Of a stretch of DNA of 64,000 bases, positions 51,921-62,147 are shown piece after piece. Numbering within the stretch: the stretch's first letter is position 1; the number at the start of each line of letters is the position of its first letter. The translations under genes and the position numbers were made by a program. Where the stretch lies: NCBI RefSeq assembly GCF_009828585.1, contig NZ_WSRZ01000006.1:110512-174511 (forward strand). Direction: 5' to 3'. This DNA comes from Shewanella litoralis. GTDB lineage: Bacteria; Pseudomonadota; Gammaproteobacteria; Enterobacterales; Shewanellaceae. The notes under the pieces were generated by a model. It made no database searches. It was not told the DNA's origin and saw only the letters and a list, made by a program, of their open reading frames with translations.

Positions 51921-53033
51921 TTATTGTCCAGAAGGAATTTGCTGGGTAATACAATGAATATTACCGCCGCCTAATAAAATCTCACGCGCTGGTACACCCA
52001 CAATCTCATACTCGGGGAAAATGTCCTGCAATTTTTGCGCAGCAATATCATCTGTTGCTGGGTCAAGCAGTGGGAACACAATGCGCTGATTGGTAATTAA
52101 AAAGTTCACATAAGAACCTGCTAAACGTTCACCCGCTGTGCGTGGAACGCCTGTGCCCTCTTCTACGCCTTGAGCTTCTTCTTCGGTGCAATATAACGGA
52201 CCTGGTTGTGGCATTAAATGAATTTTTAATTTACGCCCTTGTGCATCTACCGCATTTTGTAACACATCTAAAGCCGCTTTTGAGCGAGGGTATTGTGGAT
52301 CGTTTTGATCATCAGTCCAATGTAAAATCACTTCGCCTGGGCGAGCAAAACAGCACATATTATCAATGTGTCCGTCGGTCTCATCCATGTACACGCCATC
52401 TTCCAACCAGATAAACTGCTGTACATTTAAATACTCAGACAAATAAGCTTCTATCTGCTCACGAGTCAAATCGGGGTTGCGGTTGCTGTTAAGTAAACAC
52501 TCAGCACTGGTCATGCAGGTGCCTTCACCGTCGACATGAATTGAGCCACCTTCAAGAATGAGTGGCGCGCGATAACCCTCAAACCCATGTTGAGCGTTCA
52601 TTAACTGCGCAACTTGCTCGTCTTTATCCCACGGAGAGTACAAACCACCGTTATGACCACCCCAGGCATTAAAACCCCAATCAATACCGCGGCATTCGCC
52701 CTTGGCATTTACCACCACTGTCGGGCCAGTATCACGGGCCCAGCAATCGTCGCTATCGATTTCAACCAAGGTTACATGAGCAGGCATAACCGTCTTAGCC
52801 TGTGCTAAAAATGCCTTGGGAACGCCCATGTATACTGGTGTTACAGCACCAATAGCATCGGCAACGTTTGCAAATGTTGCTTGAGCATAAGCCCCTGCTG
52901 CGCGCCAATTATCTGGGCGATGTGGCCAAAGCATCCACACAGCTTGCTGAGCCGCCCATTCGGCTGGCATGTGAAAACCATCTTGTGATGGCTTTGTAGA
53001 TAATTGTGTGGCTTCCACATTTGCATTGGTCAT
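51921..53033 (-). CDS. aguA: Agmatine deiminase
   Basis: 370 residues of the penteine fold. The catalytic Cys is in the [13 protein letters not shown] motif near the C-terminus; the WARDTGP and [11 protein letters not shown] motifs supply the other residues (Asp, His). It converts agmatine to N-carbamoylputrescine and ammonia. The length agrees with bacterial AguA (about 370). GGAG lies before the ATG. The usual next enzyme, AguB, is not present; an amidase gene follows instead. Confidence 0.92.
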   Translation of the reverse strand: MTNANVEATQLSTKPSQDGFHMPAEWAAQQAVWMLWPHRPDNWRAAGAYAQATFANVADAIGAVTPVYMGVPKAFLAQAKTVMPAHVTLVEIDSDDCWARDTGPTVVVNAKGECRGIDWGFNAWGGHNGGLYSPWDKDEQVAQLMNAQHGFEGYRAPLILEGGSIHVDGEGTCMTSAECLLNSNRNPDLTREQIEAYLSEYLNVQQFIWLEDGVYMDETDGHIDNMCCFARPGEVILHWTDDQNDPQYPRSKAALDVLQNAVDAQGRKLKIHLMPQPGPLYCTEEEAQGVEEGTGVPRTAGERLAGSYVNFLITNQRIVFPLLDPATDDIAAQKLQDIFPEYEIVGVPAREILLGGGNIHCITQQIPSGQ

Positions 53034-53244
53034 GAATTTTGCTCTCCAGTAATGCTGAAAAAGATAATATTGTGCGCCCTAATATAGGACGAAATTCTGG
53101 GTGAATTTGAGCTTAGTCAAAATATGGCAGGTATCATATCATTTAAGCCTGTTTGCGCTAAATACTTGTATGCAGGCCATTGATAACTATTTTCAATATA
53201 TTGAGCGCAAGATAACCCAGCACATATCGGGCGAGACTCTGCGC

Positions 53245-53276
53245 AAAAAAAAGCCCCCTTTGTCGAAGGAGGCTTT
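53245..53276 (-). terminator. Terminator after the GlyGly-CTERM protein gene
   Basis: On the minus strand, AAAGCCTCCTT pairs with AAGGGGGCTTT around a short loop, with one mismatch or wobble, and a T-run follows (complement of 53245-53252). Confidence 0.8.
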
Positions 53277-53308
53277 CGCTAACACGATTAAATCAAACCA
53301 ATGATTCG

Positions 53309-56300
53309 TTAGTTTTTGCTTCTACGGGTTAATAGCCCAAGTCCAAAGACACCTAGTAGCAATTCAAGTAACCCTAGGCTACCACCACTACTGCCAGATG
53401 TGGTGGTTGCTGTTGAACTCAGTACACCCACAGTAACGGGGTCAACAATAGTGCCATTGGCTGCACCATCATCATCAAGAGCTCCGCCATCAGTGATACT
53501 GACTTGCAGCTTGTTGCTGTCGATTAATACCCAATCATTGGTATCTACTTCAACTGTCGAGCCGTCTGATTTTACTTTGAGCAACACAAAATCTGTCGGT
53601 AACGCACTGCCAAAATCAATGGTTACGACAATCGTACTACCCACTGCAATACCGGTGACGTTATAACTAAATTGCGGCATAGGATAAGTGTATTCGGTAC
53701 CTGTTGCAGTGGTTTTAGACACAATAAGGCCGGTTACACTTCCCTGGTCTACCGTAATAGGCTGGGTATAATTGTAAATGTAGGTGCCATCATCAAGTAA
53801 CGTCATAGGAGCACCTGCATCTTCAAGGTCTGCTTCTGCACGGTATCTCACCACGGTATCTTGATAACCAGCAGCATCTGTTGAGGTTTCCATCCATACC
53901 GCATATAAATTGTCACCATTAGGCTTCATTCTAAGTTGTGATTCAAAGTCCGGTTCGCCTTCTGGATCTAATGGCACGGTAATATTGGCAGATAACAATT
54001 TAAGAGGCTCGTAAGTGCGGCCGCCATCTCTGGTTTTGGTGACAAACACATCAAGTTCAGTACCCGTACCAATATGCGCTAAGGTATTTTTGATAGAACC
54101 CCAGGCTAAAATAAAGGTATTAGGATCTTGGCAATTTTCACCATCAGGTGCATTAACAGGATCGCATGCAGAGGTACTATTAGGTGCCCCCACAATACGT
54201 GGTTCCTTAATGTCTACTTCTAGTTCAGGTAGATAGTTAGTCAAGTTTTGGGTACCCGTCCAGGTATGGCCACCATCGTAACTACGACGAGTGAAGAAGT
54301 TATAATTATCTTCGGTGGTGTACTTGGCCAATGCCCAGTCTGATGTATAGCTGTAACCAAATAGGATGATATCACCGTTGATCGCGCCACGATGTGCTCG
54401 GGCATCTTCAAGGTTATTGTTCTCACTTGTAATCGTTAAAGCTTCAATGGTCTTGGTTGTATCATCAGTGGTGACTTCTGCAAATGCATTAGTACTTAGG
54501 TTGATTGCGCCAGAGTTGTTAATACGATCTGATAGCGTAACAGGTGGGATGTGGTCTCTGTCTTCATCGGTTAAGTAGTAATTACAACCACCAGCCTCCT
54601 GATAAGTGACATCTAAAACCGCATCACCGTCAACAACGTCAACCGCATTCCCAATACCATCGACATAACCACCAACACCATCAGGATAAACAACCGTTCC
54701 TGTCGAGGTCAGTACATAACGGGTAAATGTTGTAAAACTGGTATCGACAGCAGGGGTAAAATCAAGCGGTGTTAAGCCTGTGTTTGTGGCTTCTTCTCCC
54801 ACTATGCCAATGCGGCCCATAATGTCAGAAGGACCACCCTGGTCATACGCCCCTTCTTTCCAGAAAACCATCATCTTGGTACCGCTTTGATTAATGGCTT
54901 CATCCATGCCTGCAACTTGATTATAGAAAAAGCGCACGCGTCGCGCATTTTCTCCAGGATTACTAAGCACACAACCAATACGTGCAGGGTCTTGCCAATC
55001 GGGGGACTGATAAACATCACTGATCACGCCTTCAGTATCTGAATAGGCTACTTGCGTATCTTCAGCGTTGTAAACGGTGCCATCATCGGTAAAGTTGCCT
55101 TTGGCGCCAGGTTGATTCTGGTTTTGAGAATTACCTGTTGAGCTGCCGCCTTTTTGCAAACCTGAGCTAAAAGCGACATTAATAAAACTTGCAGGTGGCT
55201 TGTCGAACGTAAAACGGTGATAACGCACAACCTTACCAAAATCGACACCTTCACCGCCGCCTTTGGTTTCTTCATAGGCAATAATAGTGACAGGTTTTTG
55301 TCCAGGTACTTGCACTAAACCTAAATTGGCCCGTGATGCTCCTTCTTTACCGGTTTCGACTAATAAAGGCTGGTTGTCAGCACACTCAGGTTTTGTCGCA
55401 CAAACCGGATCAAGGTAGCCGGTTAATTCGGTAACGACATCATCACCTTCACGTTTTTTGAACGTTTTGAAGTTATTGGTAACACGAGACACATTGGCAG
55501 CAAATGAGATATCAGCAAGCGCGGGCGCTTTCATGTCCTCAATATAGGTATACCAAATATCGGTGCCTTTATTGACATTCGCACCACTGGCACCATCGCC
55601 TGGTCCATCGGCATCTCCAGTTTTTAAGCCTTCAGGGTCTTCTTGCCAGGAAACGTTCCACGCTACTTTAGTACCGTCACTGTAAGTGGTTGCATGCGGT
55701 GTATTTTGCTTGGCATCTCGTTCACCAAAGCTTAATTGCTCGCGCTTCCAGGTGCCGCCTGTAGGCGTATTATTTGCATCGACTGCACTGGGGTTTTTAG
55801 TATAAGCAATATAAGTACAACTAAAAGGTAACTGTCTCCCCTCCCGATCAATGTAGGTCGATGCCCCTTGATGATAATTATAATCTGGCATGTCATCATT
55901 AAGGCTAGCATCATCCGTACCTATTGCAGGACAGTATTTACTATCCCATGTCACAGCGACATAACCGCTCGCGGCAAAGATACTCGGTTTGCCTGAATCA
56001 CCGTAAAAGTCAGCGAGAGACACACCACCATTACCATCGGTTACCCAGTAACTTTGTTTTGAGATTTTGCGTGCCGTATCTGAAATATTGACGGGCAAAC
56101 TCCAGGTCACTCCGTCATCTTTAGAAACGCGTACAAAAATATCCTGTGCAGGATACTCTTTTTGCGCTTTTACGTCATAAACGGTCTGGTTTTGACTATT
56201 ACCATAGGCATAGGTACTGACTAAATCGCCATTAGGCAGCCTGACAATTTTACCTTTAGACGCTAAATCTTCAGTGAGTACCCCACCATCATCATGCGGA

Positions 56301-56395
56301 GATATAGCTGTAACCTCACTTGCTAAGGCAATCGAACAGGTTGCGCTTGAAAGGTAGGCGGCGGCCATACAATAGAGTAATTTTTTAAATTTCAT
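53309..56395 (-). CDS. Large surface protein with Asp-box repeats and GlyGly-CTERM anchor
   Basis: 1028 residues with an N-terminal signal peptide (about 1-25) and a C-terminal GlyGly-CTERM-like tail (SSGGSLGLLELLLGVFGLGL then TRRSKN), a sorting signal cleaved by rhombosortase. Asp-box/BNR motifs are present: RVSKDDGVTWS, RRSYDGGHTWTG and TKTRDGGRTYE, so the body is a sialidase-like beta-propeller. It resembles the choice-of-anchor O type. The product is predicted to be type II secreted and surface-held; the catalytic role, if any, is unknown. Expression depends on a sigma54 promoter at 56488. Confidence 0.85.
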   Translation of the reverse strand: MKFKKLLYCMAAAYLSSATCSIALASEVTAISPHDDGGVLTEDLASKGKIVRLPNGDLVSTYAYGNSQNQTVYDVKAQKEYPAQDIFVRVSKDDGVTWSLPVNISDTARKISKQSYWVTDGNGGVSLADFYGDSGKPSIFAASGYVAVTWDSKYCPAIGTDDASLNDDMPDYNYHQGASTYIDREGRQLPFSCTYIAYTKNPSAVDANNTPTGGTWKREQLSFGERDAKQNTPHATTYSDGTKVAWNVSWQEDPEGLKTGDADGPGDGASGANVNKGTDIWYTYIEDMKAPALADISFAANVSRVTNNFKTFKKREGDDVVTELTGYLDPVCATKPECADNQPLLVETGKEGASRANLGLVQVPGQKPVTIIAYEETKGGGEGVDFGKVVRYHRFTFDKPPASFINVAFSSGLQKGGSSTGNSQNQNQPGAKGNFTDDGTVYNAEDTQVAYSDTEGVISDVYQSPDWQDPARIGCVLSNPGENARRVRFFYNQVAGMDEAINQSGTKMMVFWKEGAYDQGGPSDIMGRIGIVGEEATNTGLTPLDFTPAVDTSFTTFTRYVLTSTGTVVYPDGVGGYVDGIGNAVDVVDGDAVLDVTYQEAGGCNYYLTDEDRDHIPPVTLSDRINNSGAINLSTNAFAEVTTDDTTKTIEALTITSENNNLEDARAHRGAINGDIILFGYSYTSDWALAKYTTEDNYNFFTRRSYDGGHTWTGTQNLTNYLPELEVDIKEPRIVGAPNSTSACDPVNAPDGENCQDPNTFILAWGSIKNTLAHIGTGTELDVFVTKTRDGGRTYEPLKLLSANITVPLDPEGEPDFESQLRMKPNGDNLYAVWMETSTDAAGYQDTVVRYRAEADLEDAGAPMTLLDDGTYIYNYTQPITVDQGSVTGLIVSKTTATGTEYTYPMPQFSYNVTGIAVGSTIVVTIDFGSALPTDFVLLKVKSDGSTVEVDTNDWVLIDSNKLQVSITDGGALDDDGAANGTIVDPVTVGVLSSTATTTSGSSGGSLGLLELLLGVFGLGLLTRRSKN

Positions 56396-56487
56396 AATAA
56401 AATTTCCTTATTGTCATTATTAAATGAAAAATATTATTGTTAGTTTTCTATCACTTAACCCCAAAATTAATTGGATGCTGTATGTAC

Positions 56488-56503
56488 AGCAATGACCGCG
56501 CCA
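56488..56503 (-). promoter_or_regulatory. Sigma54 promoter for the GlyGly-CTERM protein gene
   Basis: On the minus strand the sequence TGGCGCG-GTCA-TTGCT matches the sigma54 -24/-12 consensus TGGCACG-N4-TTGCW with a single base difference. It lies about 92 bp upstream of the start codon of the gene at 53309-56395. The divergent sigma54 activator at 56642 strongly supports it. Confidence 0.85.
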
Positions 56504-56592
56504 TAATGATATCCGCACAAAGAAATCGCGATAAACACTGATAAATATCAAGTTTATGTGTTTGATTGATATATATAGTTTTTGTTTTTGTT

Positions 56593-56622
56593 AACATAAT
56601 TGTCATAAATGACAATTATGTT
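56593..56622. promoter_or_regulatory. Perfect 30-bp palindrome upstream of the sigma54 activator gene
   Basis: Arms AACATAATTGTCAT and ATGACAATTATGTT (56593-56606, 56609-56622) are perfectly complementary around AA. The site lies about 100 bp upstream of the sigma54 promoter on the other strand and 19 bp before the activator start codon. It is in the right place for an enhancer-binding site of the activator, and may also give autorepression. Confidence 0.65.
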
Positions 56623-56641
56623 GGCAAAAGTGGAGTCAGTT

Positions 56642-57937
56642 ATGCAGATAAGCCAAAAACAAGGCAATGAAGATTTTGCCATGATGCTAAATGCTTACGA
56701 TTGCCCAGCCATTTTAGTCACGCCGCAATATCAAATATTGGCGAGTAATCAGCACTATCTTGAAAGTTATGGAAAGATAGATACAAGCAAACCGGCTTAT
56801 TGCTTTAAGGTGTCACATAACAATGATTGCCCATGTGAGCAGGCTGGAGAGCCCTGCCCATTATCTGCCGCGTATGCTTCTGGTAAAAAAGAACGTGTAC
56901 TGCATATTCATCACTCACCACGCGGCAAAGAACATATCGACATCGAAATTTTGCCGATATTAAACGACAAAAGAGAGATAACATTCTTTGTCGAATTGTT
57001 AAAATCAGTCACCCTGGCCAACCCTAAAATTGGCAATAATGAAATGGTTGGTACCAGCCCTGCATTTAATCAACTAGTCGAAAATATTACCCGTGTAGCC
57101 CCTACTGAGGCATCCGTGTTATTAGTGGGTGAAACCGGTACAGGTAAAGAAGTCGCTGCATCGGCGGTGCATCTTGCCAGTAATCGAAAAGATCATCCAA
57201 TGGTGATTTTAGAATGCTCTGGCTTGACCGAAACCTTGTTTGAAAGTGAGTTATTTGGCCATATAAAAGGCGCGTTTACCGGTGCGCTGTACAATAAACA
57301 AGGCCTGGTTGAAGTGGCACACGGCGGAACATTGTTTTTAGATGAAATTGGCGACGTGCCTTATGAATTACAAATCAAACTGCTACGTCTTATTGAAACC
57401 GGCACTTATCGTCCCGTTGGTGGAAAAGAAACTAGGCGTTCAGATTTCAGACTGATTTGCGCAACACACCAAGATATTTTAGCCATGGTAGAACGGGGCG
57501 AATTTAGGCGAGACTTATACTACCGAATTAATGTGTTTCCGATTCATATCCCTTCTTTAAAGGAACGCAAACAAGATATTGCCCTGTTAACAAGAACCCT
57601 TCTTCAGCGAATTGATCAAAGCGGTCAATATAGCGTGACAGATTGCGCCATCAACTTGCTCAAAAAACATGATTTTATGGGCAACATTAGAGAGCTGCGT
57701 AATATATTGTCACGGGCATTAGTTTTATCAAACACCCCAATAATTGATCGTCATGTGATTAAAACCTGTCTTGAGATCGATCGTAAAACTCGCGGGGATT
57801 CAGGAACAACAACAGATTTGAAAAAAAATGAGCTTAACTACCTAAAGCACCTCATTGACAGTGTCGATGGCGATAAAGATAAAGCCGCAGCATTAGCGGG
57901 TATTAGCACTCGCTCACTGTATAGGAAAATACAATAG
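56642..57937 (+). CDS. Sigma54-dependent enhancer-binding activator with Cys-rich PAS-like domain
   Basis: 431 residues from ATG 56642, chosen since GGAG lies 6 bp upstream; earlier ATGs (56609, 56618) lie in the palindrome. The N-terminal sensing domain (about residues 13-125) contains Cys54 and a C63-P-C65...C72-P cluster. The AAA+ domain has Walker A GETGTGKE (~162-169) and the sigma54-contacting GAFTGA (~210). A Fis-type HTH ends the protein ([18 protein letters not shown]). The Cys cluster suggests redox or metal sensing. It is divergent from, and probably activates, the GlyGly-CTERM protein gene. Confidence 0.88.
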   Translation: MQISQKQGNEDFAMMLNAYDCPAILVTPQYQILASNQHYLESYGKIDTSKPAYCFKVSHNNDCPCEQAGEPCPLSAAYASGKKERVLHIHHSPRGKEHIDIEILPILNDKREITFFVELLKSVTLANPKIGNNEMVGTSPAFNQLVENITRVAPTEASVLLVGETGTGKEVAASAVHLASNRKDHPMVILECSGLTETLFESELFGHIKGAFTGALYNKQGLVEVAHGGTLFLDEIGDVPYELQIKLLRLIETGTYRPVGGKETRRSDFRLICATHQDILAMVERGEFRRDLYYRINVFPIHIPSLKERKQDIALLTRTLLQRIDQSGQYSVTDCAINLLKKHDFMGNIRELRNILSRALVLSNTPIIDRHVIKTCLEIDRKTRGDSGTTTDLKKNELNYLKHLIDSVDGDKDKAAALAGISTRSLYRKIQ

Positions 57938-57977
57938 CGAAAGCGCCATATAGAAGGTCATATAAGCGATTTTACAA

Positions 57978-58003
57978 AACAAAACAGGCTACTTGAGCCT
58001 GTT
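57978..58003 (-). terminator. Terminator after the NAD(P)-binding protein gene
   Basis: An 8-bp stem AACAGGCT/AGCCTGTT (57983-57990 with 57996-58003) with a 5-nt loop is followed on the minus strand by a T-rich stretch. Confidence 0.7.
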
Positions 58004-58035
58004 CTGTCAAATCACGTCAATCTCACTCACGAACC

Positions 58036-58674
58036 CTAGTATGCAACACTAATACGTTGGTTAATGTGCTTAGCATTTTCGGCTTCATCAACTATGGCTT
58101 TAGCATAATCAACTACTGACACACGGCTTTGACCTTGTGCATCGGTAAAGAACTCATCGCCGCCTAAACGGTATGGCGCTTCAGATTCACCCGGAAAAAT
58201 AATCGCTGCAGGGCTAACGTAAGTCCACTTAACAGCAGAATCTGTACTGCGAAATACAGCTAATGCCTCACCTTGCGCAATGGCTTCGGCTTTGTACTCT
58301 TCAGGAAATTCAGGGGTTGATACCAACGTCACCCCAGGGGTAACTTCTAGGCTACCTGCACCACCAACCCACAACAAACGTGGTGAGCCAGCTTGCGCTA
58401 AATCTTGCAATAACTGCTGTGCGGTTTGCGCAACGATTTGATGATTTTGTGTAGCGCGCCCACCAATAGAGGCGATAACCACATCAACATCTGTAAACGC
58501 AGTCGCAACATCTTGTGCTGACATTTGGGTAATATCAAGGGTACGAACAGGCACATCTTGGCTGACTTTATTGGCGTCACGCACCACGGCTATAACCTCA
58601 TGACCGCGGCTAATAGCCTGTTGCATGATAGTTCCACCAATCCAACCGCTTGCGCCTAATACTGCTAGTTTCAT
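58036..58674 (-). CDS. NAD(P)-binding atypical SDR protein
   Basis: 212 residues with the Rossmann motif LAVLGASGWIGGTIM at the N-terminus and VIASIGG and WVGGAGSLEV further on. The pattern is that of the NmrA/YwnB-like atypical SDR group, which often act as redox sensors or reductases. No Tyr-x3-Lys catalytic pair is obvious. Its promoter region faces the photolyase operon. Confidence 0.82.
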   Translation of the reverse strand: MKLAVLGASGWIGGTIMQQAISRGHEVIAVVRDANKVSQDVPVRTLDITQMSAQDVATAFTDVDVVIASIGGRATQNHQIVAQTAQQLLQDLAQAGSPRLLWVGGAGSLEVTPGVTLVSTPEFPEEYKAEAIAQGEALAVFRSTDSAVKWTYVSPAAIIFPGESEAPYRLGGDEFFTDAQGQSRVSVVDYAKAIVDEAENAKHINQRISVAY

Positions 58675-58876
58675 TTTTCTGTCTCACTCTGGTCATTAAC
58701 AATGGAGCCAGTTTATAGATGACACATTTCGAGATAAATAGACATTAACGCGCTTAATTGTTTCACTTTCGATACTAATCTGGGTGTAAAAATAACAAAT
58801 AAAGCAATCTAAACCGCTAAAAGTATCGTATTTAATCTGATTAAGGGTTAGTTATCCATCACGAGGCTTTAGGTTC

Positions 58877-60391
58877 ATGCTCAGCAGCAACAAGCAATCA
58901 ATTAATATTGTCTGGTTTAAACGCGACTTGCGCTTGTCTGATCACCCGCCGTTAGTTGATGCCTTTAATCATCATTTGCCTTGTTTGCTGATATACAACT
59001 TTGAGCCATTAATGCTGGAAGACTCCCATTATAATGATCGCCATTGGCGCTTTGTTTGGCAGTCACTGCAAGATATGAATCAACAACTTAGCCGCTATGA
59101 TGGCCAGGTGCATGTGTTTGCCATGCCAATGCTAAATTTACTCGAAAAGCTGACTGAAATATTTACCATTAACACGCTATTTAGCCACCAGGAAATCGGC
59201 CTAAACAACACTTTTGAGCGCGACAAAGCCGTGGCCAATTGGTGCCAGCAGCACGCTATTCAATGGCAACAATCTCCGACAGGCGCGGTTATTCGTGGGC
59301 GTCGACATCGCCTGGCGTGGGATCAGCATTGGCAACAAGTGATGGCCAGCCCTATTGCAGTGCCTAATTGGCAACAGTGCCAATTTCAGCCCTTTACAGA
59401 TAGTCAGGTCATGGAGCTCAAGGGCAACATAACCGAGCCAAACGATAACTTTCAACCCGGCGGTCCTAAACAAGCCCGAGCGATACTGAACAGTTTTTTA
59501 ACTCATCGCGGTAAAGATTATCAACGCAGTATTTCAAGCCCAAGCCTGAGTCGAACCCACTGCTCGCGATTATCTCCGTATTTAGCGTGGGGAAATATCA
59601 GTCTAAGGCAGGTGTATCAGGCGACAATGACTCGTTATCAAGAGGTACAAACCAGCAATAGAGCCTGGAAAAAACCTTTGTTAGCAATGATGTCTAGATT
59701 GCATTGGCACTGTCATTTTATGCAAAAGTTTGAAAGCCAATGCAGCATGGAGTTTACGCCTGTTAATCCAGGTTATGAGGATTTCCCTTATCGTAATGAT
59801 GACGATGTCGAGCGAGATATTCAGCGCTGGGCAGAAGGGCAAACCGGCATTCCAATTATCGATGCCTGCATGCGCTGTTTACGTCAAACCGGTTATATTA
59901 ACTTTAGAATGCGCGCCATGCTTGTTAGCTTTGTAACCCACCATTTAAACATTCACTGGCAACTAGCCAGCCTACCATTAGCCAATTACTTTCTCGATTT
60001 TGAGCCGGGTATTCATTATCCACAGTTGCAAATGCAAGCCTCGGTTACTGGCATTAATACCATTAGATTGTACAACCCGATAAAGCAGTCTCAAGATCAG
60101 GATCCACGTGGCGATTTTATTCGCCAATGGTGTCCAGAGCTTAACAATTTACCCAATGAATATATCCACCAGCCCTGGTTACAGCCGCCAATGGAAGCAA
60201 TTTTTAATGAAGTGATGTTAGGTCGAGATTACCCCGAGCCCATGATAGACATTACCTTAGCCTCGCAAGCCGCTCGCGATCGTTTATGGTCTTATCGCGA
60301 TAAACCGCAAGTACAACAACACATTGCTGCGGTGCTAACACGCCACGTGCGTCCAAAGCCTAAACGCACAAGGCAGCAGCATGGCACATAA
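58877..60391 (+). CDS. Cryptochrome/DNA photolyase family flavoprotein
   Basis: 504 residues. The N-terminal photolyase domain reads [18 protein letters not shown] (about residues 9-26). The FAD-binding domain (about 200-480) contains [34 protein letters not shown] and the FAD-site YNPIKQS. These features fit light-driven repair of UV lesions, or a cryptochrome role; which class cannot be settled by eye. The 3' end overlaps the DUF2256 gene by 11 bp, so the genes are coupled. Confidence 0.85.
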   Translation: MLSSNKQSINIVWFKRDLRLSDHPPLVDAFNHHLPCLLIYNFEPLMLEDSHYNDRHWRFVWQSLQDMNQQLSRYDGQVHVFAMPMLNLLEKLTEIFTINTLFSHQEIGLNNTFERDKAVANWCQQHAIQWQQSPTGAVIRGRRHRLAWDQHWQQVMASPIAVPNWQQCQFQPFTDSQVMELKGNITEPNDNFQPGGPKQARAILNSFLTHRGKDYQRSISSPSLSRTHCSRLSPYLAWGNISLRQVYQATMTRYQEVQTSNRAWKKPLLAMMSRLHWHCHFMQKFESQCSMEFTPVNPGYEDFPYRNDDDVERDIQRWAEGQTGIPIIDACMRCLRQTGYINFRMRAMLVSFVTHHLNIHWQLASLPLANYFLDFEPGIHYPQLQMQASVTGINTIRLYNPIKQSQDQDPRGDFIRQWCPELNNLPNEYIHQPWLQPPMEAIFNEVMLGRDYPEPMIDITLASQAARDRLWSYRDKPQVQQHIAAVLTRHVRPKPKRTRQQHGT

Positions 60392-60530
60392 AAAACCACA
60401 TCTTGAGCATAAAATCTGTCTGGTGTGCCTGCGCCCATTTGCATGGCGCAAAAAATGGGCTAAAGATTGGGATCATGTTAAATATTGCTCCGAACGTTGC
60501 CGCCGTCACAAAGCTGATTTAAAGGAATAA
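60381..60530 (+). CDS. DUF2256 mini-protein
   Basis: 49 residues: starts [16 protein letters not shown], then [16 protein letters not shown], then [16 protein letters not shown]. The CxxC...CxxxC arrangement and WRKKWAKDW match the DUF2256 family of small zinc-ribbon-like proteins, which often lie next to photolyase genes. It overlaps the photolyase gene by 11 bp, and its last codons contain the AAGGA ribosome-binding site of the next gene. It is too short for most ORF finders. Zn binding is inferred. Confidence 0.88.
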   Translation: MAHKKPHLEHKICLVCLRPFAWRKKWAKDWDHVKYCSERCRRHKADLKE

Positions 60531-60531
60531 A

Positions 60532-62118
60532 ATGACAACCGTTTACAACACTATTTCGGCCTCACTGTCACCACAAACTCACACATTGCGGCTCATTTTA
60601 GGCGACCAACTCAATGCCTCCCACAGCTGGTTTAAACACGTAGACCCGGCTGTGGTGTATGTGATTGCCGAGCTCAAGCAAGAAACCGCCTACGTTAAGC
60701 ATCATGTGCAAAAAGTGTGTGCTTTTTTTGCTGCCATGGCGCAGTTTGCCGACGCTTTAGCTCACTGCGGCCATCAGGTGATGTATTTAACGTTAGATGA
60801 AACCCAACCATTTACTGATTTGCCAACACTGCTTGAGCATCTCTGTACTCAGCACCAGCTCAATACCATTGAATACCAACAGCCTGATGAATACCGTTTA
60901 GCCACGCAACTCAGCGAATTATCATTGCCAGGCATTAAAAGTACCTGCCATGACAGCGAACATTTTTTGTTGCCTTTTGACGATATTAAACGTGAATTTA
61001 CCGCCAATAAGCACGTTAAAATGGAGTTCTTTTATCGCCGCATGCGCAAGCGCTTTAATGTGCTGATGCAAGACGATGAGCCCTTAGGCGGCCAATGGAA
61101 TTTTGACCAACAAAATCGTGAAAATTTAAAAAAAGCCGACCTTCAAGATATTCCAGCGCCTTTGTTATTTGCCAATGATGTGAGCAACATTATTAATCGG
61201 CTCGAGCGGCATCACGTCGCCACAATAGGCAAAGCTGAAAACCAACTATTGTGGCCAGTTAATCGCCGCCAATCTCGGCAGTTACTTGATTATTTTTGCC
61301 AGCATTTATTAGTTCGCTTTGGCCGTTTTCAAGATGCCATGACCGAAAATAGCCAGGCAGATTGGAGCCTGTACCATTCGCGTTTATCGTTTGCCATTAA
61401 CGCTAAAATCCTTTCGCCAGGCGAAGTCATCAATAAAGTCATTAGCCATTGGCAAGCCAATCAAACCGAAATATCACTGACACAAGTTGAAGGATTTGTG
61501 CGGCAAATCTTAGGCTGGCGAGAATATGTCCGCGGGATTTATTGGATCAATATGCCAGACTACGCAACTAAAAATGTCTTGCAAGCACACAAGCCTTTGC
61601 CTGAATATTTTTGGACTGCTAACACTAAGATGAACTGCATGCACCACGCGATTAAGCAGTCACTCGACTTTGCCTATGCTCACCATATTCAACGGTTAAT
61701 GGTGACGGGCTGTTTTAGTTTACTCGCTGGCATTAATCCAGACGAAGTCGACCAATGGTATTTAGGCATTTACATTGATGCCATTGAATGGGTAGAAATG
61801 CCCAACACCCGCGGCATGACTCAATATGCCGACGGCGGTATTGTAGCCACCAAACCCTATGCAGCCAGTGGCAACTACCTCAATAAAATGAGCGACTATT
61901 GCAAAAGCTGTCATTACAATGTCAAACTCAAAACAGAAGCTAACGCCTGCCCTTTCAATAGCTTATATTGGCACTTTATTCAGCGTCATCAACAACAATT
62001 TGGCCGTAATCCTCGCATGACGATGGTGTATAAAAACTGGCAAAAGATGGACTCTGCGACTCAGCAAGCCATTATCCATAAAGCCGAAGTACTGTTAGCC
62101 AACCTCGACAACTTATAA
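60532..62118 (+). CDS. FeS-type bacterial photolyase/cryptochrome (FeS-BCP, PhrB-like)
   Basis: 528 residues of the DPRP family. The N-terminus LRLILGDQLNASHSWF is characteristic. The C-terminal region carries four cysteines in the FeS-BCP positions (VTGCFSLL, CKSC and ACPFNSLYW), fit for a [4Fe-4S] cluster. These enzymes repair (6-4) photoproducts using FAD and light. It follows the DUF2256 gene by one base, so the photolyase, mini-protein and this enzyme form one operon. Confidence 0.88.
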   Translation: MTTVYNTISASLSPQTHTLRLILGDQLNASHSWFKHVDPAVVYVIAELKQETAYVKHHVQKVCAFFAAMAQFADALAHCGHQVMYLTLDETQPFTDLPTLLEHLCTQHQLNTIEYQQPDEYRLATQLSELSLPGIKSTCHDSEHFLLPFDDIKREFTANKHVKMEFFYRRMRKRFNVLMQDDEPLGGQWNFDQQNRENLKKADLQDIPAPLLFANDVSNIINRLERHHVATIGKAENQLLWPVNRRQSRQLLDYFCQHLLVRFGRFQDAMTENSQADWSLYHSRLSFAINAKILSPGEVINKVISHWQANQTEISLTQVEGFVRQILGWREYVRGIYWINMPDYATKNVLQAHKPLPEYFWTANTKMNCMHHAIKQSLDFAYAHHIQRLMVTGCFSLLAGINPDEVDQWYLGIYIDAIEWVEMPNTRGMTQYADGGIVATKPYAASGNYLNKMSDYCKSCHYNVKLKTEANACPFNSLYWHFIQRHQQQFGRNPRMTMVYKNWQKMDSATQQAIIHKAEVLLANLDNL

Positions 62119-62147
62119 GCTTACGTAAACCAAACACCAGGAGAGTC

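Noticed and set aside
53101-53304. 67-residue plus-strand ORF
   Set aside because: It runs through the terminator of the GlyGly-CTERM gene and lacks a ribosome-binding site or motif.
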